In this document: piece by piece, positions 41,677-50,535 of the stretch
Layout: each line of letters opens with the position of its first letter
Position numbering within the stretch: position 1 is the first letter of the stretch
Source of the DNA: Kitasatospora sp. NBC_00374
Lineage (GTDB): Bacteria > Actinomycetota > Actinomycetes > Streptomycetales > Streptomycetaceae
Assembly: GCF_041434935.1 (NCBI RefSeq)
Contig: NZ_CP107964.1
Coordinates: 2,356,001 to 2,420,000 of the forward strand
DNA: 64,000 nt
Reading direction: 5' to 3'
Position numbers and translations under genes: made by a program
Notes under the pieces: generated by a model
What the model was told of the DNA's origin: nothing
The model's input: the letters and a program-made list of their open reading frames with translations, nothing else
Database searches by the model: none

Positions 41677-42358
41677 CCTGGAGGCGCTGGCCACCGCGGC
41701 CGGCCGCGACCTGGAGGAGGCCTCCGCGCAGGAGGTCCTGCGCTGGGCCGCCGACAACTTCGGCAAGCGGTTCTGCGTCACCTCCTCGATGGAGGACGCG
41801 GTGGTCGCCCACCTCGCCTCCTCGGTCTTCCCGGGTGTGGACGTGGTGTTCCTGGACACCGGCTACCACTTCGCCGAGACCATCGGCACCCGGGACGCGG
41901 TGGCGGCGGTGATGCCGGTCAACGTCATCACCCTCACCCCGAAGCTCACCGTGGCCGAGCAGGACGCCGAGTACGGGCCGCAGCTGCACGACCGCGACCC
42001 GGACCTGTGCTGCTCGCTGCGCAAGGTCGAACCGCTGAACCGCGGCCTCGGCGGCTACGACGCCTGGGCGACCGGTCTGCGCCGCGACGAGTCCCCCAGC
42101 CGGGCGAACACCCCGGTGGTCTCCTGGGACCCGAAGCGCCGCAAGGTGAAGATCGCCCCGATCGCCCGCTGGACCCAGGAGGACGTGGACGCCTACGTCG
42201 CCGCCAACGGCGTGCTGCTCAACCCACTGCTGTGGGAGGGCTACACCTCGATCGGCTGCTCGCCGCTGTCCTGCACCGCCAAGCCCGGCGAGGGCGAGCA
42301 GGGCCGGGCCGGCCGCTGGGCGGGCTCCGGCAAGACCGAGTGCGGCATCCACCTCTGA
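41660..42358 (+). CDS. cysH: Adenylylsulfate (APS/PAPS) reductase
   Basis: A 232-residue reductase forming sulfite from activated sulfate. The PP-loop-like region has CVTSSMEDAVVAHLA, then VFLDTGYHFAET; the CC motif is DPDLCCSLRKVEPL and the C-terminal catalytic Cys is in KTECGIHL. The second Cys pair, CxxC in family members I know, reads CSPLSC (Cx4C) here. CC plus a second Cys pair normally means a 4Fe-4S APS reductase. The ATG overlaps the zinc-ribbon gene. Confidence 0.9.
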   Translation: MSTATDLEALATAAGRDLEEASAQEVLRWAADNFGKRFCVTSSMEDAVVAHLASSVFPGVDVVFLDTGYHFAETIGTRDAVAAVMPVNVITLTPKLTVAEQDAEYGPQLHDRDPDLCCSLRKVEPLNRGLGGYDAWATGLRRDESPSRANTPVVSWDPKRRKVKIAPIARWTQEDVDAYVAANGVLLNPLLWEGYTSIGCSPLSCTAKPGEGEQGRAGRWAGSGKTECGIHL

Positions 42359-42398
42359 CCCCGCACCAACCCCCTACGCACCATCAGGAGATCTCACC

Positions 42399-42998
42399 GT
42401 GACGACAGCCGACACCTCGGCCGCCGGGGCCACCGCAGAGGCGGCCCCCCCGGCCGCCACCTGCGAGCGCGGCGCCACCGTGTGGCTGACCGGGCTGCCC
42501 AGCGCGGGCAAGACCACGCTCGCCTTCGCCCTGGCCGACCGGCTGCGCGCCGAGGGCCACAAGGTCGAGGTCCTGGACGGTGACGAGATCCGGGAGTTCC
42601 TCTCCAAGGGCCTCGGCTTCACCAAGGAGGACCGGCACACCAACGTGACCCGGATCGGCTTCGTCGCCGAGAAGCTGGCCGCGCACGGCGTGAAGGTGCT
42701 GGCGCCGGTGATCGCTCCGTACGCCGACTCCCGCGCGGCCGTGCGCGAGCTGCACGCCGCCAGGGGCACCGACTTCCTGGAGATCCACGTCGCGACCCCG
42801 GTCGAGCTCTGCGCCGAGCGCGACGTCAAGGGCCTGTACGCCAAGCAGGCCGCTGGCGAGATCTCCGGCCTGACCGGGGTCGACGACCCGTACGAGGCTC
42901 CGGTCGACCCGGAGCTGCGTATTCAGACGCAGGGCCGCGAGGTGGCCGACTCGGCCGCCGAGCTGCACGCCTTCCTGACCCAGAGGGGCCTGGCATGA
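42399..42998 (+). CDS. cysC: Adenylylsulfate kinase
   Basis: A 199-residue P-loop kinase phosphorylating APS to PAPS. Walker A is TGLPSAGKTT, followed by VEVLDGDEIREFLSKGLGF and KEDRHTNVTRIGFVAE, which bind APS. The GTG start has AGGAG nine bases upstream. Its stop overlaps the ATG of cysD. Having both an APS-type CysH and CysC suggests that PAPS is made for sulfotransferases rather than only for assimilation. Confidence 0.92.
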   Translation: MTTADTSAAGATAEAAPPAATCERGATVWLTGLPSAGKTTLAFALADRLRAEGHKVEVLDGDEIREFLSKGLGFTKEDRHTNVTRIGFVAEKLAAHGVKVLAPVIAPYADSRAAVRELHAARGTDFLEIHVATPVELCAERDVKGLYAKQAAGEISGLTGVDDPYEAPVDPELRIQTQGREVADSAAELHAFLTQRGLA

Positions 42999-43933
42999 CG
43001 ACCGCGACCCACCGCCTGCTCGACACCCACGAGAGCCCGTTCGCGCTGTCGCACCTCGACGCCCTGGAGGCGGAGTCGGTGCACATCTTCCGCGAGGTGG
43101 CCGGCGAGTTCGAGCGCCCGGTGATCCTGTTCTCCGGCGGCAAGGACTCCATCGTCATGCTGCACCTGGCGCTCAAGGCCTTCTGGCCCGCCCCGGTGCC
43201 GTTCGCCCTGCTGCACGTGGACACCGGCCACAACTTCCCCGAGGTCATCGCCTACCGCGACCGCGTGGTGGCCCAGTACGGCCTGCGCCTGCACGTGGCG
43301 CACGTCCAGGACTTCATCGACGACGGCCGGCTGCGCGAGCGGCCCGACGGCACCCGCAACCCGCTGCAGACCGTCCCGCTGCTGGACGCCATCGAGTCCA
43401 ACAAGTTCGACGCCGTCTTCGGCGGCGGCCGCCGGGACGAGGAGAAGGCCCGCGCCAAGGAGCGCGTGTTCTCCCTGCGCGACGAGTTCGGTGCCTGGGA
43501 CCCGCGCCGTCAGCGCCCCGAGCTGTGGAGCCTGTACAACGGCCGGCACGCGGTCGGCGAGCACGTCCGGGTCTTCCCGCTCTCCAACTGGACCGAGCTG
43601 GACGTCTGGCAGTACATCGAGCGCGAGAGGATCGAGCTCCCGGAGATCTACTACGCCCACGAGCGGGACGTCTTCGCCCGCGACGGCATGTGGCTGACCG
43701 CCGGCGAGTGGGGCGGCCCCAAGGAGAGCGAGCCCGTCCAGCGGCGGCTGATCCGCTACCGGACGGTGGGCGACATGTCCTGCACCGGAGCGGTCGACTC
43801 GCACGCGGCGACCATCGCCGACGTGATCGCCGAGATCGCCGCCAGCCGCCTCACCGAGCGCGGCGCCACCCGGGCCGACGACAAGCTCTCCGAGGCCGCC
43901 ATGGAAGACCGTAAGCGCGAGGGGTACTTCTAG
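42995..43933 (+). CDS. cysD: Sulfate adenylyltransferase subunit 2
   Basis: A 312-residue PP-loop ATP-binding subunit that makes APS from sulfate and ATP with CysN. The PP-loop is VILFSGGKDSIVML (about 46-59). Downstream are LLHVDTGHNFPEVI, FGGGRRDEEKARAKER and NWTELDVWQYIERE. The length matches the family (about 300). The ATG overlaps the cysC stop (ATGA); cysN follows after two bases. Confidence 0.94.
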   Translation: MTTATHRLLDTHESPFALSHLDALEAESVHIFREVAGEFERPVILFSGGKDSIVMLHLALKAFWPAPVPFALLHVDTGHNFPEVIAYRDRVVAQYGLRLHVAHVQDFIDDGRLRERPDGTRNPLQTVPLLDAIESNKFDAVFGGGRRDEEKARAKERVFSLRDEFGAWDPRRQRPELWSLYNGRHAVGEHVRVFPLSNWTELDVWQYIERERIELPEIYYAHERDVFARDGMWLTAGEWGGPKESEPVQRRLIRYRTVGDMSCTGAVDSHAATIADVIAEIAASRLTERGATRADDKLSEAAMEDRKREGYF

Positions 43934-43935
43934 AC

Positions 43936-45300
43936 ATGCCGACCGACCTGCAGGCCGATTCGACGGCCGAGAACCCCTTCGGCGAGGCCTCCGCCACCGC
44001 GCTGCTGCGCTTCGCCACCGCCGGCTCCGTGGACGACGGCAAGTCGACCCTGGTCGGCCGCCTGCTGCACGACTCCAAGTCGGTGCTGGCGGACCAGCTG
44101 GAGGCCGTCGAGCACGCCTCCCGCAGCCGCGGCCAGGAGGCGCCCGACCTGGCGCTGCTCACCGACGGCCTGCGTGCCGAGCGCGAGCAGGGCATCACCA
44201 TCGACGTGGCCTACCGCTACTTCGCCACCCCCCGGCGGCGGTTCATCCTCGCCGACACTCCCGGGCACGTGCAGTACACCCGCAACATGGTGACCGGCGC
44301 CTCCACCGCCGAGCTGGCCGTCGTGCTGGTCGACGCCCGCAACGGCGTCGTCGAGCAGACCCGCCGGCACGCCGCGGTGGCCGCCCTGCTGCGGGTGCCG
44401 CACGTGGTGCTCGCGGTCAACAAGATGGACCTGGTCGAGTACGCCGAGCCCGTCTTCGCCGCGATCGCCGAGGAGTTCACCGCCTACGCGGCCTCGCTGG
44501 GCGTGCGCGACGTGGTGGCCGTGCCGATCTCGGCGCTGGCCGGGGACAACGTCGTCGTCCCCTCCGCGCACATGGACTGGTACGGCGGCCCGACCCTGCT
44601 GGAGCACCTGGAGACCGTGCCGGTCGGCACCGACCCCAGCGAGGAGCCGGCCCGGTTCCCGGTCCAGTACGTGATCCGCCCGCAGAGCGAGGAGCACCGC
44701 GACTACCGCGGCTACGCCGGGCAGCTGGCCTCCGGCGTGCTGCGGGTCGGCGACCCGGTCACCGTGCTGCCCTCGGGCCACACCAGCACCGTCGCGGGCA
44801 TCGACGCCCTCGGCCGGCCGACCGACATCGCCTGGGCTCCCCAGTCGGTCACCGTCCGCCTCGCCGACGACATCGACATCTCGCGCGGCGACCTGATCGC
44901 GGCCGGCCAGGCCCCGGTGCCCACCAAGGACATCGTGGCCACCGTCGCCCACCTCAACGAGCGCCCGCTGCGCGCCGGCGACAAGGTGCTGCTCAAGCAC
45001 ACCACCCGCACCGTGCGGGCGCTGGTGAAGGAGATCTCGTACCGGATCGACATCACCACGCTCGAACAGCGCAGCGGCGCCGAGGGCCTGGACGTCAACG
45101 ACCTCGGCCACGTGGTGCTGCGCACCGCCGAGCCGCTGGCCCTCGACGACTACAGCGCCAACCGCCGGACCGGATCGTTTCTGCTGATCGACCCGTCCGA
45201 CGGCACCACCCTCACCGCCGGCATGGCGGGCGAGGCGTTCGACACCGTCCGCATCACCACGGACGACACCGTTTCGGGCGACGAGGAGGACTGGGTCTGA
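43936..45300 (+). CDS. cysN: Sulfate adenylyltransferase GTPase subunit 1
   Basis: A 454-residue EF-Tu-like GTPase that drives the CysD reaction. G1 is SVDDGKSTLVGRLLHDSK, the switch region is EREQGITIDVAYRYF, G3 is DTPGHVQYTRNM and G4 is NKMDLVEY, followed by beta-barrel domains 2 and 3. It is not fused to CysC, in line with the separate cysC gene. It starts two bases after cysD, and a small ORF overlaps its stop as TGATG. Confidence 0.94.
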   Translation: MPTDLQADSTAENPFGEASATALLRFATAGSVDDGKSTLVGRLLHDSKSVLADQLEAVEHASRSRGQEAPDLALLTDGLRAEREQGITIDVAYRYFATPRRRFILADTPGHVQYTRNMVTGASTAELAVVLVDARNGVVEQTRRHAAVAALLRVPHVVLAVNKMDLVEYAEPVFAAIAEEFTAYAASLGVRDVVAVPISALAGDNVVVPSAHMDWYGGPTLLEHLETVPVGTDPSEEPARFPVQYVIRPQSEEHRDYRGYAGQLASGVLRVGDPVTVLPSGHTSTVAGIDALGRPTDIAWAPQSVTVRLADDIDISRGDLIAAGQAPVPTKDIVATVAHLNERPLRAGDKVLLKHTTRTVRALVKEISYRIDITTLEQRSGAEGLDVNDLGHVVLRTAEPLALDDYSANRRTGSFLLIDPSDGTTLTAGMAGEAFDTVRITTDDTVSGDEEDWV

Positions 45301-45413
45301 TGCCCAGCGAGGCGTTCTCGGGCATGGACAAGGAAGGCGGCCGCATCGGCAGCGGCGTCCTCGGCAGCGGCCAGGGCGGACTGACGCGATGTGGGGGCGG
45401 ACAGGGGCACTGA
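45300..45413 (+). CDS. Possible 37-codon ORF coupled to cysN
   Basis: The ATG shares bases with the cysN stop (TGATG), which favours translational reinitiation. The peptide is Gly-rich (MPSEAFSGMDKEGGRIGSG...), has one Cys and ends 113 bp before the transporter lipoprotein gene. No domain is recognisable and it could be chance. Confidence 0.3.
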   Translation: MPSEAFSGMDKEGGRIGSGVLGSGQGGLTRCGGGQGH

Positions 45414-45425
45414 TCCCCTGTCACC

Positions 45426-45455
45426 GGGCCGGCCCTTCCCACAGCAGGGCCGGCC
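45426..45455 (+). other. Stem-loop upstream of the SsuA-like gene
   Basis: GGCCGGCCC and GGGCCGGCC (9 bp, 11-base loop) followed at once by a second small hairpin (CGGCAT-CCCG-ATGCCG). It may separate transcript segments between cysN and the binding-protein gene, for processing or partial termination. Confidence 0.4.
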
Positions 45456-45526
45456 GGGCCTGCCCGGCATCCCGATGCCGACAGCACCACCGCACCTTCA
45501 CCTTCCATGGAACAGGGACGACTCTC

Positions 45527-46681
45527 ATGGCACCCAGCACCTCCCTCACGCATACCCCGGCCCGCCCGAACGCCGGCCGGATCAGACGGTCCGCCGTCGC
45601 CGTCGTCGCCGCGGTCACCGTCGCGGGCCTGCTCAGCGCCTGCAGCTACGGCTCGAAGAGCACCGACAAGACCTCGGCCGCCCCGGTCGCCGCGTCCGGC
45701 GCCTCCGGCCAGAAGCTCTCCGCCGACACCGTGAAGATCGGCTACTTCGCCAACCTGACCCACGGCACCCCGCTGGTCGGCCTGCAGGAGGGCCTGATCC
45801 AGAAGGAGCTCGGCGCCACCCAGGTCAAGACCCAGATCTTCAACGCCGGCCCGGCCGAGATCGAGGCGCTGAACGCCGGTTCGATCGACATCGGCTGGAT
45901 CGGCCCCTCCCCGGCGATCAACGGCTTCACCAAGTCCAAGGGCGCCTCGCTGCGGGTCATCGGCGGCTCCGCCTCCGGCGGTGTGAAGCTGGTGGTCAAC
46001 CCGGACAAGATCAAGACCCTGGACGACCTCAAGGGCAAGAAGATCGCCACCCCGCAGCTCGGCAACACCCAGGACGTGGCGCTGCTCAACTACCTGGCCG
46101 AGAAGGGCTACAAGGTCGACGCGCAGTCCGGCGCCGGTGACGTCTCGGTGGTCCGCTCGGACAACAAGGTCACCCCGGACGCCTACAAGTCGGGCTCCAT
46201 CGACGGCGCCTGGGTGCCGGAGCCGACCGCGTCCAAGCTGGTCTCGCTGGGCGCCAAGGAGCTGCTCAACGAGAAGCAGGTCTGGCCGGACGGCAAGTTC
46301 GTGATCACCAACATCATCGTCTCGCAGAAGTTCCTCAAGGAGCACCCGGACGTGGTGGAGGCCGTGCTGCGCGGCTCGGTGAACACCAACGCCTTCATCA
46401 AGGCCGACCCGGACAAGGCCAAGGCCGACGCCAACGAGGCCATCAAGGCCGCCGCGGGCAACGCCCTGGAGCCGGCGGTCCTCGACCCGGCGTGGAAGGA
46501 CATCGAGTTCCTCGACGACCCGCTGGCCAGCACCTTCCAGGCGGAGGCCGACCACGCGGTCACGGCGGGCCTGCTGGAGAAGCCGGCCCTGACCGGCATC
46601 TACGACCTGACCCTGCTCAACAAGGTGCTCAAGGAGAAGGGCCGGCCGGCCGTCGCGGACGCCGGCCTCGGGGTCAAGTGA
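45527..46681 (+). CDS. Sulfonate/taurine-type ABC substrate-binding lipoprotein
   Basis: A 384-residue SsuA/TauA-like binding protein. The long signal peptide ends in LLSAC with the lipid-modified Cys at residue 39. The mature domain shows VKIGYFANLTHGTPLVGLQEGL, NAGPAEIEALNAGSIDIGWIGPSPAINGF, KKIATPQLGNTQDVALLNYLAEKG and SGSIDGAWVPEP, the NMT1/OpuAC-like pattern for organosulfonates. Linkage to cysteine synthesis genes supports an organosulfur or sulfate substrate. AGGGA lies ten bases before the ATG. Confidence 0.85.
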   Translation: MAPSTSLTHTPARPNAGRIRRSAVAVVAAVTVAGLLSACSYGSKSTDKTSAAPVAASGASGQKLSADTVKIGYFANLTHGTPLVGLQEGLIQKELGATQVKTQIFNAGPAEIEALNAGSIDIGWIGPSPAINGFTKSKGASLRVIGGSASGGVKLVVNPDKIKTLDDLKGKKIATPQLGNTQDVALLNYLAEKGYKVDAQSGAGDVSVVRSDNKVTPDAYKSGSIDGAWVPEPTASKLVSLGAKELLNEKQVWPDGKFVITNIIVSQKFLKEHPDVVEAVLRGSVNTNAFIKADPDKAKADANEAIKAAAGNALEPAVLDPAWKDIEFLDDPLASTFQAEADHAVTAGLLEKPALTGIYDLTLLNKVLKEKGRPAVADAGLGVK

Positions 46682-46746
46682 CCCTCACCCCGTGACTCCG
46701 CGGCCCGCGCCCCGCTCCCGTCCGGTCGATGCCCAATCACAGGACG

Positions 46747-46775
46747 GGCGCGGGGCCGGGCCCCGGCCCCGCGCC
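46747..46775 (+). other. 11-bp GC hairpin between binding protein and ATPase genes
   Basis: GGCGCGGGGCC / GGCCCCGCGCC with a 7-base loop, 66 bp after the lipoprotein stop. Hairpins here commonly protect the upstream message and reduce readthrough, so that the binding protein is made in excess over membrane components. Confidence 0.6.
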
Positions 46776-46819
46776 GCAGGCCCATGCCAGACCCATCACG
46801 CAGGACAGGAGGTGCCCGG

Positions 46820-47623
46820 ATGACCCCGGCACTGACCACCTCGCAAGACGCTCCCGGCGTCGAGCTGCCGACCGGCCGCCCCGCCGTCCGGCTCTCGCAC
46901 GTGCACAAGACCTTCGGCCGCCCCGGCACCGCCGCCCCCGTCCTGGAGGACATCTCCCTGGACGTGGCCCCCGGCGAGTTCGTCACCCTGCTCGGCGCCT
47001 CCGGCTGCGGCAAGTCCACCCTGCTCAACCTGGTCGCCGGACTCGACCGGCCCACCTCCGGCACCATCGAGGTGCCCGGCGGCCGCCCGGCCCTGATGTT
47101 CCAGGACCACGCGCTCTTCCCCTGGCTCACCGCCGGCCGCAACATCGAGCTGGCCCTGCGACTGGCCGGCGTGCCGCGCGAGGAGCGCCGCCCCGAGGCC
47201 GAACGGCTGCTGGAACTGGTCCGGCTCGGCGGCTCGTACCGGAAGCGGGTGCACGAGCTGTCCGGCGGCATGCGCCAGCGCGTCGCCCTGGCCCGCTCGC
47301 TCGCCCAGGGCGGCAACGTGCTGCTGATGGACGAGCCGTTCGCCGCGCTCGACGCCATCACCCGCGACGTGCTGCACGACGAGATCACCCGGATCTGGGC
47401 CGAGCGGCAGCTGACCGTCCTGTTCGTGACCCACAACGTGCGCGAGGCCGTCCGGCTGGCCCAGCGCGTCGTCCTGCTCTCCTCCCGCCCCGGCCGGATC
47501 GCCCGCGAGTGGCGGATCGACCTGCCGCAGCCGCGCCGGATCGAGTCCGCCGGTGTCGCCGATCTGTCCATCGAGATCACCGAAGAACTGCGTGGGGAGA
47601 TCCGCCGCCATGTCCAGCACTGA
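46820..47623 (+). CDS. Sulfonate-type ABC transporter ATP-binding protein
   Basis: A 267-residue SsuB/TauB-like ATPase. Walker A is GASGCGKST, the Q-loop is MFQDHALFPW, the signature is LSGGMRQRVALARSLA, Walker B is VLLMDEPFAALD and the switch His is FVTHNVREA. AGGAGG lies eight bases before the ATG at 46820. It overlaps the permease gene by 14 bases. Confidence 0.92.
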   Translation: MTPALTTSQDAPGVELPTGRPAVRLSHVHKTFGRPGTAAPVLEDISLDVAPGEFVTLLGASGCGKSTLLNLVAGLDRPTSGTIEVPGGRPALMFQDHALFPWLTAGRNIELALRLAGVPREERRPEAERLLELVRLGGSYRKRVHELSGGMRQRVALARSLAQGGNVLLMDEPFAALDAITRDVLHDEITRIWAERQLTVLFVTHNVREAVRLAQRVVLLSSRPGRIAREWRIDLPQPRRIESAGVADLSIEITEELRGEIRRHVQH

Positions 47624-48503
47624 CACCACGCTCGCCAAGGAGCCGACCGACTCCGCCAGCGTCGAGGCCGGCCTCGACGCGCTGGAGACCGTCCAGGTCC
47701 AGCGCACCCCCGTCACCCAGGTGCTGCGCCAGAAGGTGCTGCCGCCGGTGCTCGGCGTCCTGCTGGTGCTGGGTGTCTGGCAGCTCGCCGTCACCCTGGA
47801 GCTGACCACCACCGACAAGCTGCCCAGCCCCGGCGAGGTCTGGCAGTCGCTCACCAAGCTCTGGTACGCGGGCACCCTGTTCGAGATCATCTGGACCAGC
47901 CTCTGGCGCGGCCTGTCCGGCTTCCTCGCCGCCGTGGTCATCGGCACCCCGATCGGCCTGGTCGTCGCCCGGGTCAAGCCGGTACGGGCGGCGCTCGGCC
48001 CGGTGCTCTCCGGCCTGCAGTCGCTGCCGTCGGTCGCCTGGGTGCCCGCCGCCGTCATCTGGCTCGGCATCAACAACTCGGCGATGTACGCCGTGATCCT
48101 GCTCGGCGCCGTCCCCTCCATCGCCAACGGCCTGATCTCCGGCATCGACCAGGTGCCGCCGATCTACCTGCGGGCCGGCCGCACCCTCGGCGCCACCGGC
48201 CTGGCCGGCGCCCGGCACGTGCTGCTGCCCGCCGCCCTCCCGGGCTACCTGGCCGGCCTCAAGCAGGGCTGGGCGTTCTCCTGGCGTTCGCTGATGGCCG
48301 CCGAACTCATCGCCGCCTCCCCCGACCTGGGCGTCGGCCTCGGCCGGTACCTGGAGAACCAGCGCGAGTTCTCCGACATGTCCGGCGTGCTGCTCGGCAT
48401 CATCCTGATCCTGGTCGTCGGCGTCGCCATCGACCTGCTGATCTTCTCCCCCGTCGAGCGCCGGGTGCTGCGCAGCCGCGGCCTGCTCGTCACCACCCGC
48501 TGA
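47610..48503 (+). CDS. Sulfonate-type ABC transporter permease
   Basis: A 297-residue SsuC/TauC-like permease with six predicted helices. The first is VLPPVLGVLLVLGVWQLAV and the ATPase-contact loop region is TLGATGLAGARHVLLPAALPGYLAGL. The ATG at 47610 lies inside the ATPase gene with GGGGAGA upstream. It forms the importer with the two preceding genes. Confidence 0.9.
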   Translation: MSSTDTTLAKEPTDSASVEAGLDALETVQVQRTPVTQVLRQKVLPPVLGVLLVLGVWQLAVTLELTTTDKLPSPGEVWQSLTKLWYAGTLFEIIWTSLWRGLSGFLAAVVIGTPIGLVVARVKPVRAALGPVLSGLQSLPSVAWVPAAVIWLGINNSAMYAVILLGAVPSIANGLISGIDQVPPIYLRAGRTLGATGLAGARHVLLPAALPGYLAGLKQGWAFSWRSLMAAELIAASPDLGVGLGRYLENQREFSDMSGVLLGIILILVVGVAIDLLIFSPVERRVLRSRGLLVTTR

Positions 48504-48521
48504 GCCGCTGAGGTACCGCCC

Positions 48522-49325
48522 ATGAGCAACGGCCGGCTGTCCGCCCTCCCCTGCCCGCTCCCCGCCGGCCCGGCGGCGGGCAGCCCCGTGCTGCTCCTGA
48601 TCGCCCACGGCAGCCGGGACCCTCGGCACGCCGCCACCGTGGACGCCCTGGTCGGGCTGGTGCGCCGGGCGCGCCCGTCCGTCGAGGTCGCCACCGCGTA
48701 CCTGGACCACTGCGCGCCCCGGATCCCCCAGGTGGTCGACCGCCTCGACGGCCGGGCCGCGGTGGCCGTACCGCTGCTGCTCGGCCGGGCCTTCCACGCG
48801 AAGAGCGACATCCCGGCCGCCCTGCGCGCCACCGGCGCCGACCTGCCGGTCGCCGACGTGCTCGGTCCCTCCCCGCTGCTGCTGGACGCCCTCGACCGCC
48901 GCCTCGCCGAGGCCGGCCTCGACCTCGGCTCCGCCGCCGTCCGCCGCCGGACCGGCGTCCTGCTCGCCTCGGCGGGCTCCTCCGACCCGGCCGCCAACGC
49001 CGCCACCCGCGCACTCGCCGCCGAGTGGCAGCGCACCCGGGGCTGGGCCGCCGTCGGGACCGCCCACGCCTCCGCCGTCCCCCCGCACGTCCCGGACGCC
49101 ATCGCGGCCCTGCGCGCGGCCCCCGGCGTCGCACGGGTGGCCGTCGCGCCGTACCTGCTGGCCCCCGGCCTGCTCCCGGACCGGATCACCACGGCCGCCA
49201 CCGCCGCCGGCGCGGACCTGGTCGCGGACACCCTCGGCGCGGCCCCCGAAATCGCCGCCCTCCTGCTGCACCGCTACGAGCACGCCCGGCACGCCGCCCC
49301 GGCCGCCCGCGCGCTCAGCGCCTGA
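48522..49325 (+). CDS. Sirohydrochlorin ferrochelatase / CbiX-type chelatase
   Basis: A 267-residue two-repeat chelatase. The N-terminal repeat begins LLLIAHGSRDPRHAATVDALV with the active-site His, has VAVPLLLGRAFHAKSDIPAAL with the second metal-binding His, and the second half repeats the fold (VLLASAGSSDPAANAATRALA). It inserts Fe2+ into sirohydrochlorin to give siroheme for the sulfite reductase at the operon head, explaining its presence here. GAGG precedes the ATG. Last gene of the operon. Confidence 0.88.
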   Translation: MSNGRLSALPCPLPAGPAAGSPVLLLIAHGSRDPRHAATVDALVGLVRRARPSVEVATAYLDHCAPRIPQVVDRLDGRAAVAVPLLLGRAFHAKSDIPAALRATGADLPVADVLGPSPLLLDALDRRLAEAGLDLGSAAVRRRTGVLLASAGSSDPAANAATRALAAEWQRTRGWAAVGTAHASAVPPHVPDAIAALRAAPGVARVAVAPYLLAPGLLPDRITTAATAAGADLVADTLGAAPEIAALLLHRYEHARHAAPAARALSA

Positions 49326-49374
49326 CGCTCCGGCGGGGGCGTCCGGAGGCAGGGCACGTCCAGCGCGAGCGCGA

Positions 49375-49884
49375 TCAGCCGGTCGCGGCCGCGAAGCGGG
49401 CCGACAGGTCCGCCAGCGCCTCCCGCTCCGCGCGGCTGGTCGCCGTCGGGCGGTCCTCCCGGCGGGCCTGCTCGCTCGCGTACCGCAGCGGCGGCTCGGC
49501 CCAGCGCCAGGCGTGCGCGGCGCAGCGGCGCTCGTCCGGGGTGCCGTGTTCGGCCGCGCGCAGCAGGTCCGCCAGCACTCGCCGGCGGCCGACCGCCGCG
49601 ACCAGGACGGCGGTGAGCCAGCGCGGCGAGCTGGGGTCGTCGTCGTACAGCAGGACGGCGAGCGCCCGGTCGTAGTGGTGCGCGGCCGCCGCACGGTCGG
49701 CCTCCAGGGCGCGGCAGACCGTCTGCCGCTTGTGCCCGATCCGGTGGTACTGCGGATAGAGCGGCTGATGCTCGGCCAGCCGCGCCACCCGCTCGTCGAA
49801 CGGTTCCTCGCAGACCAGCCCGAGCCCGGCCAGCAGCCCGTCGAGGCCGCGTTCCTGTGCGGCGAGCCGCTCCCCGAGTTCCAT
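49375..49884 (-). CDS. Conserved protein of unknown function
   Basis: A 169-residue, Arg/Ala-rich, helical cytoplasmic protein without membrane segments (MELGERLAAQERGLDG..., LYPQYHRIGHKRQTVCRALEADRAA). Helical pairs with RRRVLADLLRAAEHG and RRCAAHAWRWAEPPLRYASE could be HEAT-like. I do not recognise a family. GGAGGAGGA right before the ATG supports the start. It converges with the chelatase gene and is divergent from the lectin gene. Confidence 0.7.
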   Translation of the reverse strand: MELGERLAAQERGLDGLLAGLGLVCEEPFDERVARLAEHQPLYPQYHRIGHKRQTVCRALEADRAAAAHHYDRALAVLLYDDDPSSPRWLTAVLVAAVGRRRVLADLLRAAEHGTPDERRCAAHAWRWAEPPLRYASEQARREDRPTATSRAEREALADLSARFAAATG

Positions 49885-50046
49885 CCCGTCCTCCTCCGCT
49901 CCCGGTCGGTCGCCCACCCTACGCGGCCCCGGTCGCGTGCCCCGACCCGCTCTGGCAGCATCCGCAGGGCGGGAGCCCCGGCCGCCGTCCGGGCCCCGGC
50001 GTACCGTGGTCGCGGACGGGCACGCGAGCATCCTGGGGGTCGGGCG

Positions 50047-50502
50047 ATGGGACGGGCGGCGCAGGGGCGCGGACCGGTGGCGCAGGGGCGGTACCGGCTG
50101 CGGAACGTCGGGAGCGGGCTGCTGCTGGAGGTCGCCGGGGGCAGTACCCGGCACGGGGCCAAGGTCCGGCACGGGCGCGACGACGACAGTGCGGCCCAGG
50201 TGTGGCGGGTGTCGGCCGTGCACGAGGGGGCGGGCCTGTACCACCTGGAGAACGCCGCCAGCGGCAAGCGGCTCGACGTGACGGGTGCCCGTACCGACGA
50301 CGGGGTGCCGCTGCAGCAGTGGTCGGCGAACGCGTTCGGTGCCCAGGAGTGGCTGTTCGAGCGGCATGTGGACGCGCCCGGCACCTTCACCGTGACGGCG
50401 TTCGTGAGCGGCAAGGTGATGGAGGCTGCGGACGACGGCACGGTCCGGCAGTGGGAGGACACCGACACCCCGGCGCAGTGGTGGCGCCTGGAGCAGGCCT
50501 GA
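50047..50502 (+). CDS. Ricin-type beta-trefoil lectin-domain protein, no signal peptide
   Basis: A 151-residue protein consisting of one RICIN/beta-trefoil domain. The three QxW motifs are QVW, QEW and QWW, each ending a subdomain that begins YRLRNVGSGLLLEV, YHLENAASGKRLDV and FTVTAFVSGKVMEA. Beta-trefoils of this kind bind sugars. Unlike most streptomycete RICIN domains it is not attached to a secreted enzyme and has no signal peptide, so it is presumably cytoplasmic or released otherwise. GGGGGTCGGG precedes the ATG. Confidence 0.85.
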   Translation: MGRAAQGRGPVAQGRYRLRNVGSGLLLEVAGGSTRHGAKVRHGRDDDSAAQVWRVSAVHEGAGLYHLENAASGKRLDVTGARTDDGVPLQQWSANAFGAQEWLFERHVDAPGTFTVTAFVSGKVMEAADDGTVRQWEDTDTPAQWWRLEQA

Positions 50503-50535
50503 GAGCGGGCGGACACCGCCGCCCGGTACGCCGAA

